Below are positions 45,720-57,256 of a stretch of DNA of 64,000 nt, in pieces. Both the position numbers and the translations under genes were made by a program. Below the pieces are notes generated by a model. It was not told where the DNA came from. It saw nothing but the letters and a program-made list of their open reading frames with translations, and did no database searches. Position 1 is the stretch's first letter, and each line of letters begins with the position of its first letter. The DNA lies in assembly GCA_023213395.1 (NCBI GenBank), contig CM041465.1:66037741-66101740 (forward strand), given 5' to 3'. The stretch is from Cycas panzhihuaensis. Lineage: Eukaryota; Cycadophyta.

Positions 45720-46700
45720 TCTTCATAGTTCAAGCAAAATGTGAACTACATTCTAAAAGGGAAAGAAAATTAAGACATGTGGTTCACTAGTGTCATAAAT
45801 GCTACAAAGTATGAAGGTCTGTGGAGAGATTATTTATAACCTATACCATCTGTTGTAGCTACAACTACCTTAGTTAGTTCTAGAGGAGGTGCTCCAACTA
45901 CTCCTACTGAAGCTGCAACTAAACACGAATGGGAACTTGATGATAATAAAATCTATGTAGCGATACTACTTATCACTGATTATTTCCTACATAATCTCAT
46001 TAATGAAGCTATACATGATACAGCATGGAAAGTTCTTGAAGTTCTTAAGAAGAACCTTGACACTAAATTAGACTTAGAATTTGTTTACTTAGTGCTGAAG
46101 ATGAATAAATTGAAAATGCAAAAAGGACATGCAAATGAGACAATCAATCTCATTTATCTAATCAAGCAAGCCATTGATAAAGATTTTAAAACTTAATACA
46201 TTACATGGGCTTTCTTGATTCAATCATATCTCCATATCCTAGATTACAAAAATTTATTGGAAAGTCTTTAATCTAGTGGCACTTTGAAGACCCTAAACTT
46301 TGAGGCTCTTGCTTATAAGTTCATTGAATTTGATAACACCTTTAATACCAACTTTGCCACTATATCAAATCTAGTTGATGTTGCTTTTGAAGTGGAAGAA
46401 GATCTTTGCTATACCAAAAATCAAGGTTAATACTCTCACAAAGGTGGTAATTCCCGTGGAAGAGGAAGAGGTAGATAATAAGGACAACATTCTCTTGGTC
46501 AAGAGGCTCCTCAACTCCAACAAAAATAGTCTTAAGGCCAAGGATAAAATAATGAACCTAGACCTAGATCCAATAGTCAGAGATGATCCAATAGTCAGAG
46601 ATAATCCAACTAGCCCAATACTTCTGATGGGAGTAGAAATCAAATAATTATGTGCCAAAGATGTAATAGAAAAGGACATTATGGAAAAAAATTATAAAAC
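45720..46700 (+). pseudogene. gag: gag of element E (copia)
   Basis: Readable pieces include EGLWRDYL, KHEWELDDNKIYVAILLITD, DTAWKVLEVLKKNLD and MNKLKMQKGHANETINLIYL (about 45810-46160), the usual copia Gag (UBN2-like) helices with W and K.L...M.....V..HI pattern. A basic Arg/Gly stretch and the zinc knuckle CQRCNRKGHYGKK (about 46651-46690; last Cys not in place) follow. Stops near 45772 and 45835 and frameshifts disable it. Confidence 0.78.
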
Positions 46701-47340
46701 TGCCATCAATAAACTACCAAGTTATCAACAGCGCCATGGTACACATAATTTTGATAATACTTCTTTTGAATATGCTTTTAGTGGAATACAATTTGCTCAT
46801 GCATACCTTCAAAGAATTGGGACCACTTCATCAAATATTATTGATAGATCCACTAAGTATATTGAGGCTCATTGTGGCTATGCTCATTCACTTTTTCCTT
46901 TACCACTTGGAATTGCAAATAGTGCCACCTCAAATACTTCATCATGGATCATGGATACTAGAGAAATACAACACATGACTTTTCATCATTAGTTCTTTCA
47001 GGATTTTGACTTTGAAGTTTGTGGTGTTGTACACATGGCTAACAAATCATCTCAGCCAATTGAAGGACTTGGAATTGTTTGCCTAAAACTCCCAGGCCTT
47101 CTAGATTTTACACTTGTTGATGTTTATATATTCCTGCTCCGAAGCATAATCTACTCTTCATGTCTACCCTTGTCTCTCATGGATTTGATCTAAGTATAAT
47201 TGTAAACAATTAAACTCTCTGTGTCATTCACCCTCCTTCAGATGCTATGGTTATGATCAAAATTCTTGATGGCAAACTTTTTTGTCTAACTAGCTCACCA
47301 TCCTCTAAAGCCAACTATGTTGATGATGACTCTGCTTTTA
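46701..47340 (+). pseudogene. Protease region of element E
   Basis: SSWIMDTREIQHMTFHH near 46942-46990 matches the copia protease motif W..DTGA..H.T with the active-site Gly changed to Arg. GVVHMANKSSQPIEGLGIV follows, the usual ..V.....G.G flap part. Then a broken stretch up to integrase. Confidence 0.75.
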
Positions 47341-48340
47341 CCACAACCCTAGCTCCTTAAAAGTTGTCCCAAGTGTCCCTATGGCATGCTTATATGGGCC
47401 ATATCAAAATTGATTGTTTAAGAGAACTACAAGCCACTCTTCCTAGTTTTCTTAGACTCTCCCCTAAGCCCTTCAAATGCAAAGTATATATTATTGCCAA
47501 ATCTCAAAGACAACTCTTTCCTCGTAGTCAGTGGAAATCTAACCAACTTTTATAGCTTGTACACTTAGATATATACAGTCTTATGCCCATCACTTCTCTC
47601 AAATAGAAGTGGTACTATAATTCATTGATGATTTTACCAAGAAAGTATGGTTTGCTTTTTTTACAAAGAAAGATGAAGTTTTTTCTATGTTTCAAGCTTT
47701 CAAGGCCCATGTGGAAAATGAATCTAAATTCAAGATCAAAATACTCAGGATTGATAATAGTAGTGAGTACACATCCAATGAGTTTAAATCGTACCTACCT
47801 CAACATGGAATCAAACATCAGACCACTTTTGTAGGTACACCCTAGCAAAATGGAGTTGCTAAGTGCATGAATAGGACCATTATGAATATGGCTTATGCTA
47901 TGCTAGCATATAAGAATACCCTTATCTATCTTTGGGCTGAGGCTATCTGGACTGCTGTGTATTGCATCAACACTATTAGTCCCTCCAAGATTGGCCCCTC
48001 TCCATATGAAATTTAGTATGGACAAACTCCCTTTATCTCCCACTTCATAAATTTTGGCTCTACTTGTTATGCTCATATTCTAGAGGGACATAGAAACAAG
48101 CTCCAAGATAGAGCCATCAAAGGCATCTTTGTCGGATACCCTATGGACAAAAAGGGATATAAGCTTTTCATACCTTCACAATGCAAAATCATCATCACTA
48201 AAGATGTTATCTTTGCACAGACTGAAGATCAATTACTTAGACTTGACTCTAAGATGCGTTCTTACCAATTTAATGATACTACTAAATTTGATATCCAGAT
48301 TCTAAAATTTAAGGGGGGGAGATGCTTAACAGTTGCTTAA
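47341..48340 (+). pseudogene. Integrase of element E (copia)
   Basis: GAG-pre-integrase motif LWHAYMGHIKIDCLREL (about 47379), degenerate CxxC, then catalytic core LVHLDIYSLMPITS (first Asp, about 47560), ILRIDNSSEYTSNEF (second Asp, about 47745) and QNGVAKCMNRTIMNMA, where the catalytic Glu (usual VAE) is Lys. WAEAIWTAVYCINTISPSK and the C-terminal GYPMDKKGYKLF with DVIF complete it. A G7 run at about 48313 is internal, not a 3' PPT. Confidence 0.85.
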
Positions 48341-48780
48341 AATCTTAGAATCTGATAATAGAGCCTTAGAGGATGTAAGTTGTGACTCCTAACCAATGTG
48401 TATACATCTAGCACCATCGTTTATGAACAACCAAGCTGACAAAGGCAAAGCCATAGCAAAAGGATCGTCTTCTCCAATATTTATGGCTGGTCCATCTTCT
48501 CCAACATTGTCAACTTCCTTCATGCCAAACATTTTACATGATCATTTTTAGGATCAAAATAAAGAGTAAGAGGTTGTGGAAATGAAAACCTCATTCCCAA
48601 CTCGAGGGTTTTGTGAAACCTACTAGCTACATAAGGACATGTGATCAGATGAGGTAGGGAAAACTGGCACTAGAAGTGCCCATAGAGCAACGATGCATGA
48701 ATTACTTTCTGTTGAGCTTGAACCAGTAGAACTACACCTTGCTCTTAATGAAGAGCCTCTAAGATACCAAGAAGCTGTAA
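48341..48780. other. Spacer between integrase and RT of element E
   Basis: Degenerate linker of the copia polyprotein, no domain recognised. Confidence 0.5.
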
Positions 48781-49620
48781 AGCATACAACTTAGAGAAAT
48801 GCATGAACAAAGAGTACCAATCTCTTATTAAGAATGATACATACGAGCTTGTTGATCTACCACTTGGAAGAAAGGTAGTTCAAAATAAATGGGTGTTAAA
48901 AAATAAGTACAGATCAAATGGCACCCTAGAAAAACACAAGGCAAGGTTGGTAGAAAAAGGATTCACATGAAGGGAAGGCATCGACTATATTGAAATCTTT
49001 GTTCCTATAACTAAGTGGCATACAATCAGAACTCTTATAGTCTTGGATACTCAACAGGGTTAGAAAATCCACCAACTCAATGTTAAAACTGCATTTCTCA
49101 ATGGGGACCTTAAGAAGAAATTTATATGGCTCATCTAGAAGGATACGAGATTATTAGTCAGGAGCATAAGGTTTGCAGACTCAAAAAATCTTTGTATGGC
49201 CTAAATCAAGCCCCTCGTTCTTGGTTTACTAAGTTTTCTAAAAGAATGAGGTATCTTAGATATGAGGTTTATGACTATTAAGATATTGATGCAACATTAT
49301 TCATCAAGCACCAAAATAATAAAGTCACTTGCCTCTGAATCTTTGTGGATGATATGCTAATAAAAGGGAATAATAAAAAGGTAATCAATCAACTAAAGAG
49401 GGACCTTGCTAAAACTTTTGAATTGTCTAACCTTAGGTTGATGAAATATTGCTTGGGAATTGAAGTAACTTAAAAGAATGGAAAAATGTTTCTCTCCTAA
49501 GAAAAATATATCAACAATCTTCTGACAAAGTTTTAGTTGGAAGATGCTCGACCAGTGGATATACCTATGGAGCCTAATATTAAACTCTCAGCTAATGGTG
49601 ACATTAGAGAGATAGACACA
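48781..49620 (+). pseudogene. Reverse transcriptase of element E (copia)
   Basis: Pieces in several frames: KSTNLLLRMIHT (EY.SL..N.TW.L region), VVQNKWVLKNKYRSNGTLEK, then [12 protein letters not shown] and FVDDMLIKGNN (YVDDM box, about 49341). LAKTFELSNLRLMKYCLGIE and EKYINNLLTKF follow (about 49405-49535). Frameshifts and stops throughout. Confidence 0.85.
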
Positions 49621-50294
49621 ACACTCTATAGGTAACTTGTAGGTAGTCTCATCTATACTAATAACACAAGGCTAGATATTGCACACTCTATTGGCATTCT
49701 TGCAAGATTCATGAAAAATCCTAAGTAGAATCATTGGCAAGCTGCAATATGAGTGTTGAGGTACCTAAAGACAATAAGTAAATATGGTCTATTGTATAAA
49801 CCTAATGTAGAATTTGAACTTTACGCATACACAAACTTAGACTTTGCAAGAGATAAAGGCATAGGAAGATCTAGATCTAGGTATGTAGAATTTATTAGAA
49901 TAACACCAATATCATTGAGATCTAGATGACAGAAGATAGTTGCAGACTCAACTGCCAAAGTTGAGTATATTGTTACTTCTAAGATAAGCAAGGAGGTGAT
50001 ATGGCTTAGAAAATTGTTGAATACATTAAATGCCACCTAAACATATTCTACTAGCTTGTATATAGATAATTAATCTACAATCCAAATGGCTAAAAATCCT
50101 ATATTTCATGATTGTATAAAATATATAAGTACAAAAGTCCATAGGAATAGAGAACTAGTTCATGATGGCACAATTCAACTGGAGTACTATCCCACAGTAG
50201 ATCAAGTGGTTGATATCTTCACCAAACCACTAAAGAGGGTGAAGTTTGAATAGTTCCAAAAGTAACTCAGCCTTAGGTCCTTCATCTCTAACTG
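49621..50294 (+). pseudogene. RNase H of element E (copia)
   Basis: LVGSLIYTNNTRLDIAHSIG leads in. LYAYTNLDFARDKGIGRSRS matches the copia (Y.D.D.A.....RRS) start with the first Asp changed to Asn. STAKVEYIVTSKISKEVIWL (Glu), SLYIDN-stop-STIQMAKNP (Asp) and HIDxx-like VHRNRELVHDGTI follow, ending in VDIFTKPLKRVKF near 50250. Confidence 0.85.
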
Positions 50295-50324
50295 ATTGAA
50301 GGAGATGACAATAGGACCATCATA

Positions 50325-50432
50325 CTATGTCTCATTTATGAAAATCCCTTGTAGGCACGAAAGGACAAGAGTAAGTCCCTGCTCTATCTCATTCGTGAAA
50401 ACCCCTTGTTGGCGTGAAAGGATAAGGGTTGT
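50325..50432 (+). repeat. About 59-bp tandem duplication in the 3' region of element E
   Basis: CTATGTCTCATTTATGAAAA at 50325 and CTATCTCATTCGTGAAAACC at 50384, each followed by a TTGTAGGCACGAAAGGA-type block. Confidence 0.7.
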
Positions 50433-50481
50433 ATCATTTTAGAAAATTAGAACTTGTGAAAAGCTAAAAGGGTATGGGGGA

Positions 50482-50620
50482 TGACCAAATGGTATAAGGA
50501 GATTTAGTAGATTTCAACTACAAAATTCATTGTATTGATTGACTATCTGGCTTTATTTAAAGAGCCACCTAAGCCAAGTTAGTAGATTAAAAAAATTTTG
50601 GGTTTTCTTCCCCATGAGGG
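50482..50620 (+). repeat. Possible truncated 3' LTR of element E
   Basis: Begins TGACCAAATGG directly after the purine-rich GGGTATGGGGGA (50470-50481). Holds a TTTATTTAAAG TATA-like box. It is cut by element C, and without a 5' partner in view this is only a proposal. Confidence 0.35.
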
Positions 50621-53342
50621 TGGATGCGCGTCTATAGGATAGTTACCTAACTAAATAGGAATGGTAAGAGCATTCGATAATATGATTGAGAAAGGGACCT
50701 ATAAGTAGGGTAAGTACCACGCAGGGTGCCCCGTGCGTCAGAGCGTGAATTCGGGACCTGCAATGGAATATAGCTACCAAAGGGTGATCCCCCCACTTCA
50801 AACAAGAGGTGAGGAGGTGTAGGGTTAGCCTGGGTTGACCTAAGGGAAGGATCCCCCAACCCTTGGATGGCCGGAAGGGGAAAGAGAGGAACCTTCGAGG
50901 GTTTTCCTAGAGCAACGGGAAATAAGGAAGGATAGGCAAGCAGGCGGCCTATGGACGGGGTCACCTTGGTTATCCGGCTAAGCAGGGAACCAAGGGAATG
51001 TAAGAGAGATAACCCAAGGAGGTGGGTCAAGGTATGCCTAAGCAAACTAACCATATACACAAATAATAAAGAGAGAAGGAAGCTTGCACGGCAAAAGGAG
51101 GGAAAAGGTGAGAGGGAAGATTTCCTAAGACCTTTTCCTACGGCTTAAGAAGATGCAAGCGACAAAGTAAATAAAGTATGAACCAAAAGCAAGGTTGATT
51201 TCCCTTTTTATTTCTAATAAGTTAATTACTACTTATGTAAAGGAAGTTCAAAAGGAAAAGGTGACAAAGTGGAGCGAGGGCATGTACCCGGAATAGAAAT
51301 GTGTCGTAATGGTGGTACTCCCAAGAGGCACCCAAAGCCACTCCACAAGGTGCAGTGGTCGTAAATAGTCACGGCAGATCGAAATGAGGGGCTCCCTTAC
51401 CTTCCCTGGAAAAATACTAAAGTACAAAACAAAGGAAAGAAAGGGTCCAAGTATTAGCAATAAGTGAAGTATGAAAAATACAACATGAATGGAAGCGCTT
51501 ACCGACAAAGGGACAAATAGAGAAAGGTCCTTTGCGCTTTCTGAATACTTGTAAGTAAATGACAACCTCCCCCTTTTTAGAGAAAGGGTACTAACATATA
51601 ATGGAAAGATCCTAACAATACATGTCTATGCAAAACAAATATAAACTTAAACATGTATATGTTAGTATCAACACAATGATGATAATATGTAAAGGAGGAC
51701 AACCAAAGTAAATGGAAAGTAACCGGTAAGCCTCAGAGTGGCCCACCTCCCACAAAGAACAACCCCAACCTCCTCAAAAAGCCATGAGGCAGTGAGGGTA
51801 AGGCTAAGAAAGATGGTTGGAAATAGTAGCAAGAGAGTTGAAAGGAGCCAAAGAGGACCTACAACAAGCTGGGGTGCTATGAAGGGCAAACCGGGCTGCC
51901 AGGAAAGGAGTTGGGCAAAGGACAAGTGGTCAGGACTTACATGAGTTGCCCGGACCGTAGCACAAGCCCTCAAACTAGCACTGCAATGTGTGACAGCACT
52001 GATTTCAGTGGCTAAGGAAGGCCCAACAAACCCTTGTTTGAGTGCCAAGGACAGCACGAGGCAAGAGGGGAGGTTTGGGGGGCTAAGAGCTACTCGAGAA
52101 GCGTGGAAGGTGGAACGGAATCCACCCAGCTCTCTCCCAAACCCTATGCAACCCCTCTTGGCCACTACCTTGAGTAACAAACATAGGCAAGGAGGCACAA
52201 ATGACAGGAGTAAATAGCCCAATACAAAGAGGAAAATAACCTTCAAAAACCCAAGCAAGAGGACAAGCAAAATAGGGCATTAATTGAATAAGAAAATAAC
52301 TCAAATCAATGAATACCTAAGAAGAAGAGGGGAGGCTCTTGCCTCAGTCAAGGAGCTACTAAGAGAGGCTAAGAAATCAACCCAAAAATTATGGTGTAGT
52401 AGGTTTAGAACCCTGCTAATGGAGTTGGAGGAAGAACACCTGCACTTGGAACGCTTGATGGTCGCCTGCAAGAATCACGACATCTCTCCAAAGGGGCCCT
52501 CTCCAAGGTATGTGAAGGGTTGGGAAGATGTCCTAGTCATACCAAAGGAGAGATAGGCGTTGGAGGAGAGGCGCAGGTCCTATAGTAGCAGTAGAGCAGC
52601 AGAGAATAGGAGAGCACATCGTGGTTTCCTTGAGGAGCAATCCAAAAAATAAACAAAAGATCTCAAAAATCAGTTAATGATGACTTAAATACCCAACCCA
52701 AACCTTAAAGCAAGTGATTAGGGCACAGTTGGAGGCAAGTTAAGTCGCGAGACATGTGGCAGTTTCGCAATAAATGCGGAAATGCCACAGCAATTTTTAA
52801 AAAATAAATTAGAACAGTCATCTCATCGTAAAATCTGTTGTACTGCAGATTTTTTAACGGTACCGTGAAATTCATAGCGGTATTCACCCGGAGGCAAAAA
52901 ACTAGCCCGAACAGCCAGCCTGGGCTGTGGGCAGATGATAAAAACGGCCAATAGAGGGTTGAGACACCTACCCGAGGGCAAACAAGCCAACAAACAAGTC
53001 CAAAAGAGCAAAAATAAGATTCAAACAATGTGGCAAGTCAACCAAACAATGACGGGTCATCACACAGGTAGAGGTGGCACAAGCCAAGTGGATCCTGGAG
53101 CAAGGAGGGTAGAATGCGGGAAGTGGAGTGGCCACTAGGGTGCCACACTTGCTGGGAGTGTGCCCTTGCTATAGTCATCATAGGCTAAATAAGTGTAGAC
53201 GAAGACAAAATCATCTATAAGGTCACAAACATGCAAATATGCAAGCAAACACTCATAAAAAGAAAGCGATGATAAGGTGAGAAACATACATGCACTTACC
53301 TAAGTCAGTAATTCCATATCCATTCTGAGAAGCTAGGAAACA
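50621..53342 (-). repeat. 3' LTR of element C (2,722 bp)
   Basis: Minus strand TGTTTCCTAGC...GCGCATCCA. The intact CCA end supports the family terminus. TATTTAAG at 52684-52691 (minus). Confidence 0.9.
52684..52691 (-). promoter_or_regulatory. LTR TATA box of element C
   Basis: Minus strand GGGTTGGGTATTTAAGTCAT, the same as in element A. Confidence 0.55.
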
Positions 53343-53352
53343 TTGCCCCCTT
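53343..53352 (-). other. Polypurine tract of element C
   Basis: Minus strand AAGGGGGCAA directly before the LTR TGTTTCC. Confidence 0.72.
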
Positions 53353-53756
53353 GGTAGCAGAGCCTCGCTGCTCGGAAGCCTGGTGCGATGGCGAATGCTG
53401 GCAACACAAGTGTCAGTGGCACATGTGTATATAGATATATAAATCAAGATCATAACAGTAGGCAAGGGTACTGGCGAGTGTCGTGGCGGAACACGTGGAT
53501 ACGAAAGTGGCGGTGGAGACAACATAGGGCTACCTATGAGCCACCTGGGAACTGACTGGAAAAATGAAAAAGGCGAGGGGGCTACCCCCACCACAAAAGA
53601 TGTAGAAAGATGTGCATAACCAAGCAGAAGAGTAAGCATAATGGGTAGGCGTCATAGTTTAGCCTCATTAGCGGCTAGGTTTTAGAGGTGTGAATGGGTC
53701 GCAAAGTAAAGTGTAAGACAACATAGGGCTTGGGCGACAGGGCGGCGAGACAAGCC
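53353..53756 (-). other. 3' untranslated interval before the PPT, element C
   Basis: Alignable with 10974-11382. A 128-codon minus frame (53639-53253) runs across it into the LTR but is not kept in B. Confidence 0.4.
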
Positions 53757-54175
53757 TCAGGGACGGTCGGCAAGGAGCGGAATGCGATGCTCAAGGATGA
53801 GGCGAACGAGACTATTTGCCTCAGCGTTGAGGGCCCAGGGGATATGTTGGATATCAATGGAAGAGAAGCGGGCCAGGAGAGATCTAACAGCAGAAGCAAG
53901 AGTCCTCAAGTGAGGGCATCGCACCTTATAAACCTGGGTGAGATGAGACACCACAACTTGAGAGTCGTAAAGCAAAACGATAGACCCATGATGGAAACAG
54001 AGAGCATCAGTAAGGGCTTCAATAACAAATGATATTCAAAGTTGTTAGTAGCCTCTGGGAGGAAGATCCCAGAGCGTAGGAGATCATGTCCAGAAGGGCT
54101 GCAGAGAATCCATGTAGCGGCAAAAGGTCCAGGGTTACCACGGTTTCTACCGTCGGTAAAGATGTAGATGGACAT
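53757..54175 (-). pseudogene. Second, archaeal-type RNase H ORF of element C
   Basis: Starts MSIYIFTDGRNRGNPGPFAA (Asp kept), then EATNN, where 4 bases of the catalytic GAAGCTGAG block are missing (419 instead of 423 nt), so the frame shifts and the Glu is lost. It resumes LYDSQVVVSHLTQVYKVRCP (Asp) and HIPWALNAEANSLVRLIL, where the last Asp is Asn (GAC to AAC type). Otherwise it has fewer stops than A or B. Confidence 0.86.
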
Positions 54176-54697
54176 GGGTGACACAAAAGACTTTGTAGTC
54201 AATAAATAATGAAAGCAATACTCGAAAGGCAAGTAAAAAGTGGCCATGAAGGGTAGGAGGACCTAGCAATGAGGTTACCTAGGGCGAGAGCAGGCAGTCC
54301 AATCACCATCAGAGAGTGGTCAGAGGAAAAAGCCTCCTGGGGCACCAAAAGGTTACTTCAGAAAGTGAAGCATGCCCCTGGGCGGGGGAGCATCCCTTTT
54401 GGGGACCCTAAGAGTGAGAAAGGACTGCGGAAACAAGTCCAGGGCGATAAAACGAGCCAAACAAGTATAAACTCGGGCGTACACGGGAGTGGCATGCAAA
54501 ACGAGATGGAAGGGCCTAGGGAAAAAGTGCAAAAATGAGGCACCATAAATGCACCTATGAGAAAGCGCAAAAAGGATGTCAAGAGAGCACAATGGGCGAT
54601 AGGGCCCAAAGGCAAAGGCAATCAGGGAAACGGGATGGTCCCAACGGCTGTTGCAGAGCCAAAAACAGAAGAAGTGCCCATTCGGTCCCCTGCCTGC
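54176..54697 (-). other. Non-coding interval before second RNase H, element C
   Basis: Same conserved interval as 10025-10550, reverse orientation. Open frames on both strands here are not conserved. Confidence 0.45.
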
Positions 54698-54705
54698 CTA
54701 TATAA
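54698..54705 (+). promoter_or_regulatory. TATA box of the PMD gene, element C
   Basis: TGCCTATATAAGGAAATC on plus, the direction of the PMD gene. An ATG at 54865 followed by a TAGTGAGTGG donor-like site could be exon 1, joined to 55359; this exon is not conserved in element A, so it is tentative. Confidence 0.55.
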
Positions 54706-55058
54706 GGAAATCAAACAGAAAATGGATTCATTTTCACCAGCTCTCGTGAGAAATCAGAACCATTCCCTTACGCAGCGGAGCGCCACCCAACTTCGAAGGC
54801 ATGCAAGGAGAGATCAGACCATTGGATTGGAGAGCGAAGAGAGCCAACGGGATCGATAGGACGAAATGGCAATAGCGAGACCGGATCTAGTGAGTGGATA
54901 TCACTAAACCCAACCCATTTCAGAGTTTGAATTTCATTGGTTTTTGATAGTTTTTATATGATTTTAATGCCTCTTATGGGCAATCAAAGGCCTCTCGGAG
55001 TCTGAATCAGACCCAGAAAGAGGTGGGGACCTGGGCATTAGGAAGCCCTGGTCTCGGT

Positions 55059-55200
55059 GGGCCCCACGGGGTCCACTAGAAGAATTTTTTTATTTTTTGG
55101 GGTAGAAATCCCCCCTTTCGGGGGGGTCGCTGTTCATTCCATGGCAAAGATCGCGGTGCCACGATCATTACCATGGGACCTGATCATGGAGCTGTCGAAC
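55059..55200. repeat. Palindrome cluster, element C
   Basis: GGGCCCCACGGGGTCC (55059-55074) and CCCCCCTTTCGGGGGGG (55110-55126) are kept; the GCAAAGATC hairpin (from 55144) is decayed. Confidence 0.55.
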
Positions 55201-55358
55201 TTAGCTGCACTACCAAGTTCAATGCGCAAGGCAGAAAAGGAGAAAACAGGATAGGAGGGCCAAAAGAGCTTCAAATCTCAGACAGAGAGAGTTGAGAGAG
55301 AGTAAGGAGTGCTGATAACTGACATGAAGCTAACTTTGATCATTTTTGATGTGGATAG

Positions 55359-57256
55359 GCTATCATCACGGTGGATAACCGCAAGAACGTACATATGGCT
55401 ATGTTGAGTTACATGGAGATGGTGTCCCAGGAGGACAGGGAGATCCTGCAGAGGTGCGGCCTATACAAGGCCTTGAAGACACCTTAATATGCATCAAATC
55501 AGAGATTATTGGTTGACATCATATCCCATTGGGATAGGAGGAGACATGTATTCCACCTACCTTAGGTAGGTGACGTGACGGTTACGCCGAGAGACATACG
55601 ACGGATACTAGGAGTACCATCGACTGGGAGGCCGGTGAGACTGGGGACGCTGTCTAGCACTGAGGCAACACACAGAGAGGTAGCCATGTTCTTCACAGGG
55701 GCTGACAGGTGGGAGCAGAGGGGAGCTCCCCTCCAGACTATGCTGATGTCCAGAGTTCCTTGGGTGAGGAAGCTAATTAGATATGCGCTCGCTCTAGATT
55801 TTCCGAGCGTAACTATAGGGAGATATCGGGTGGTTAGTTAGATGCAGTACGTCGCTGTGATGCTAGCGAGAGGCTGGACTGGGCGACCCTGATAGCGGTG
55901 AACCTCGTCACCCAACTAGACACTATCAGGATGACCGGTAGAGGTGGATTATCATATAGCACACTGCTACAGTGTTGGTTCTTTGATCATTTTCTGGCAG
56001 TGGCACCAGCAGGGGGACCACACCCCATAACAGAGTAGGCCCCGATGGTCCACAGGTGGCAGACTCAACTGAGAGGGACAGAGGACTAGGCCCATGTCTG
56101 ACGATTAGTGGAAGTGACATCATTAGACCTCCTCACCCTCCCAGACTACATAACAGAGCCATATAGGATGGTGAGGTGGGACAATGATGATGAAGCAGGC
56201 AGAGCAGGAGCGCCCACAGATGATGATGATGATACTGATGGAGGAGATGGGGCTGGCCCATCACGACCTGTGGGGGAGGCAAGTCCTTCAGGGATGGCGG
56301 GAGGAGAAGCGGGACCATACGAGGCTGCTGGAGGAGAGGCAGGCCCATCAAGAGCGCCAGATGAGAGCAGGGGGCTAGTGACTAGGGCCCGCAGGCTACA
56401 GATCATGAGGGGATCCATAGGGACGAGAGTTGAGTTGGTCCTTGTGAGGAGGGAGCCTAAGCAGAGGAGGTGCCTGAGGATGAGGCACCTGCAGCTGGCA
56501 GAGAGCTAGGAGGGGAGGATATCGCACGAGCAGAGGAGCCGGCGGCCATGGCAGGTGAGACCTAACCATTTCTTGAGTCGTTTGACATCCAGATAGATAT
56601 TTGATTTGGTTTGATCATGATATATCGTGAGATATATACTGACACATAGCATGTTGTATTGGTAGGTGCAGTAGAGATCCGGAGACTGATAGAGGCTGTG
56701 GTGAGGGAGGTATTCCCTTAGGTATATGCAGAGGGGCAACCACCCATCCAGGCAGGAGATGAGCCTAGAGCGGCAGGTGCCCACATGGAGGCATTCGCCC
56801 CGTTGGTGAGGGCGAGAGACATATGGGCCGCAGAGTCCCAAGAGCACATGACATTCCGAGGACAGCTGCAGCAGGAGTGAGATGAGGCAAGGCACGAGAG
56901 GGATGAGCTACGCGGACGGGTGTAGGCCCTAGAGGCACAGGGCAGAGCAGACAAAGATGCCGAGCAGAGTCTAGATAGCGGTACTCGAGGAGCGCCTCAG
57001 AGTGATGGAGGAGGGACTCCGAGGAGAGAGGGATCGTATCCAGGCCCGATACGATCAGCTGGTGGCTCAGATGGCGTCAAGGTCGAGCTAAAGTAGGACA
57101 TATATCCACACGGTGGCGACGACCTCGAGATGACGACGAGATGAGGGGAGCGAGACAGGAAGCTCGTGGAGGCCCAAGAGGAGCCTTAGAGGGATGTGGT
57201 CCCCAGGAGAGGGATCACACAGATCGGGAGACGGTACCCCAGGAGCAGGGCACTAG
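55359..57256 (+). pseudogene. PMD-like gene of element C (antisense to the element)
   Basis: Begins after a GTGGATAG acceptor-like site: AIITVDNRKNVHMAMLSYME, then GLYKALKTP, RRRHVFHLP-stop-VGDVTVTP and RDIRRILGVPSTGRPVRLGT (about 55535-55640), the PMD core. A frameshift near 55840 precedes GGLSYSTLLQCWFFDHFLAV (about 55940). Acidic/Gly middle with poly-Asp (about 56220), then an intron, then AVEIRRLIEAVVREVFP and a Glu/Arg-rich coiled-coil region, ending TPGAGH at the TAG 57254-57256. Several stops and frameshifts. A host-derived PMD gene carried by a retrotransposon is the simplest reading; no function is shown. Confidence 0.72.
56555..56665 (+). other. Spliceosomal intron in the PMD gene of element C
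   Basis: GCAG/GTGAGACC donor and TTGGTAG/GTGCAG acceptor bound a 111-base T-rich segment with an in-frame stop soon after the donor. Joining the flanks gives a continuous frame (EEPAAMAG then VEIRRLIEA). A and B have the same segment at the same place, each with one splice site hit by a G-to-A change. Confidence 0.7.

Larger units (their letters stand above)
45700..50620 (+). mobile_element. Element E: decayed Ty1/copia retrotransposon
   Basis: Order gag-PR-INT-RT-RNase H identifies Ty1/copia. All domains carry stops. The 5' LTR is not found. The right end is cut by insertion of element C at 50621; a possible LTR start lies at 50482. Confidence 0.88.

Noticed and set aside
48305-48325. AAGGGGGGGAGATG as a copia 3' polypurine tract and LTR start
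   Set aside because: RT and RNase H of the same element follow downstream, so it is internal to pol.
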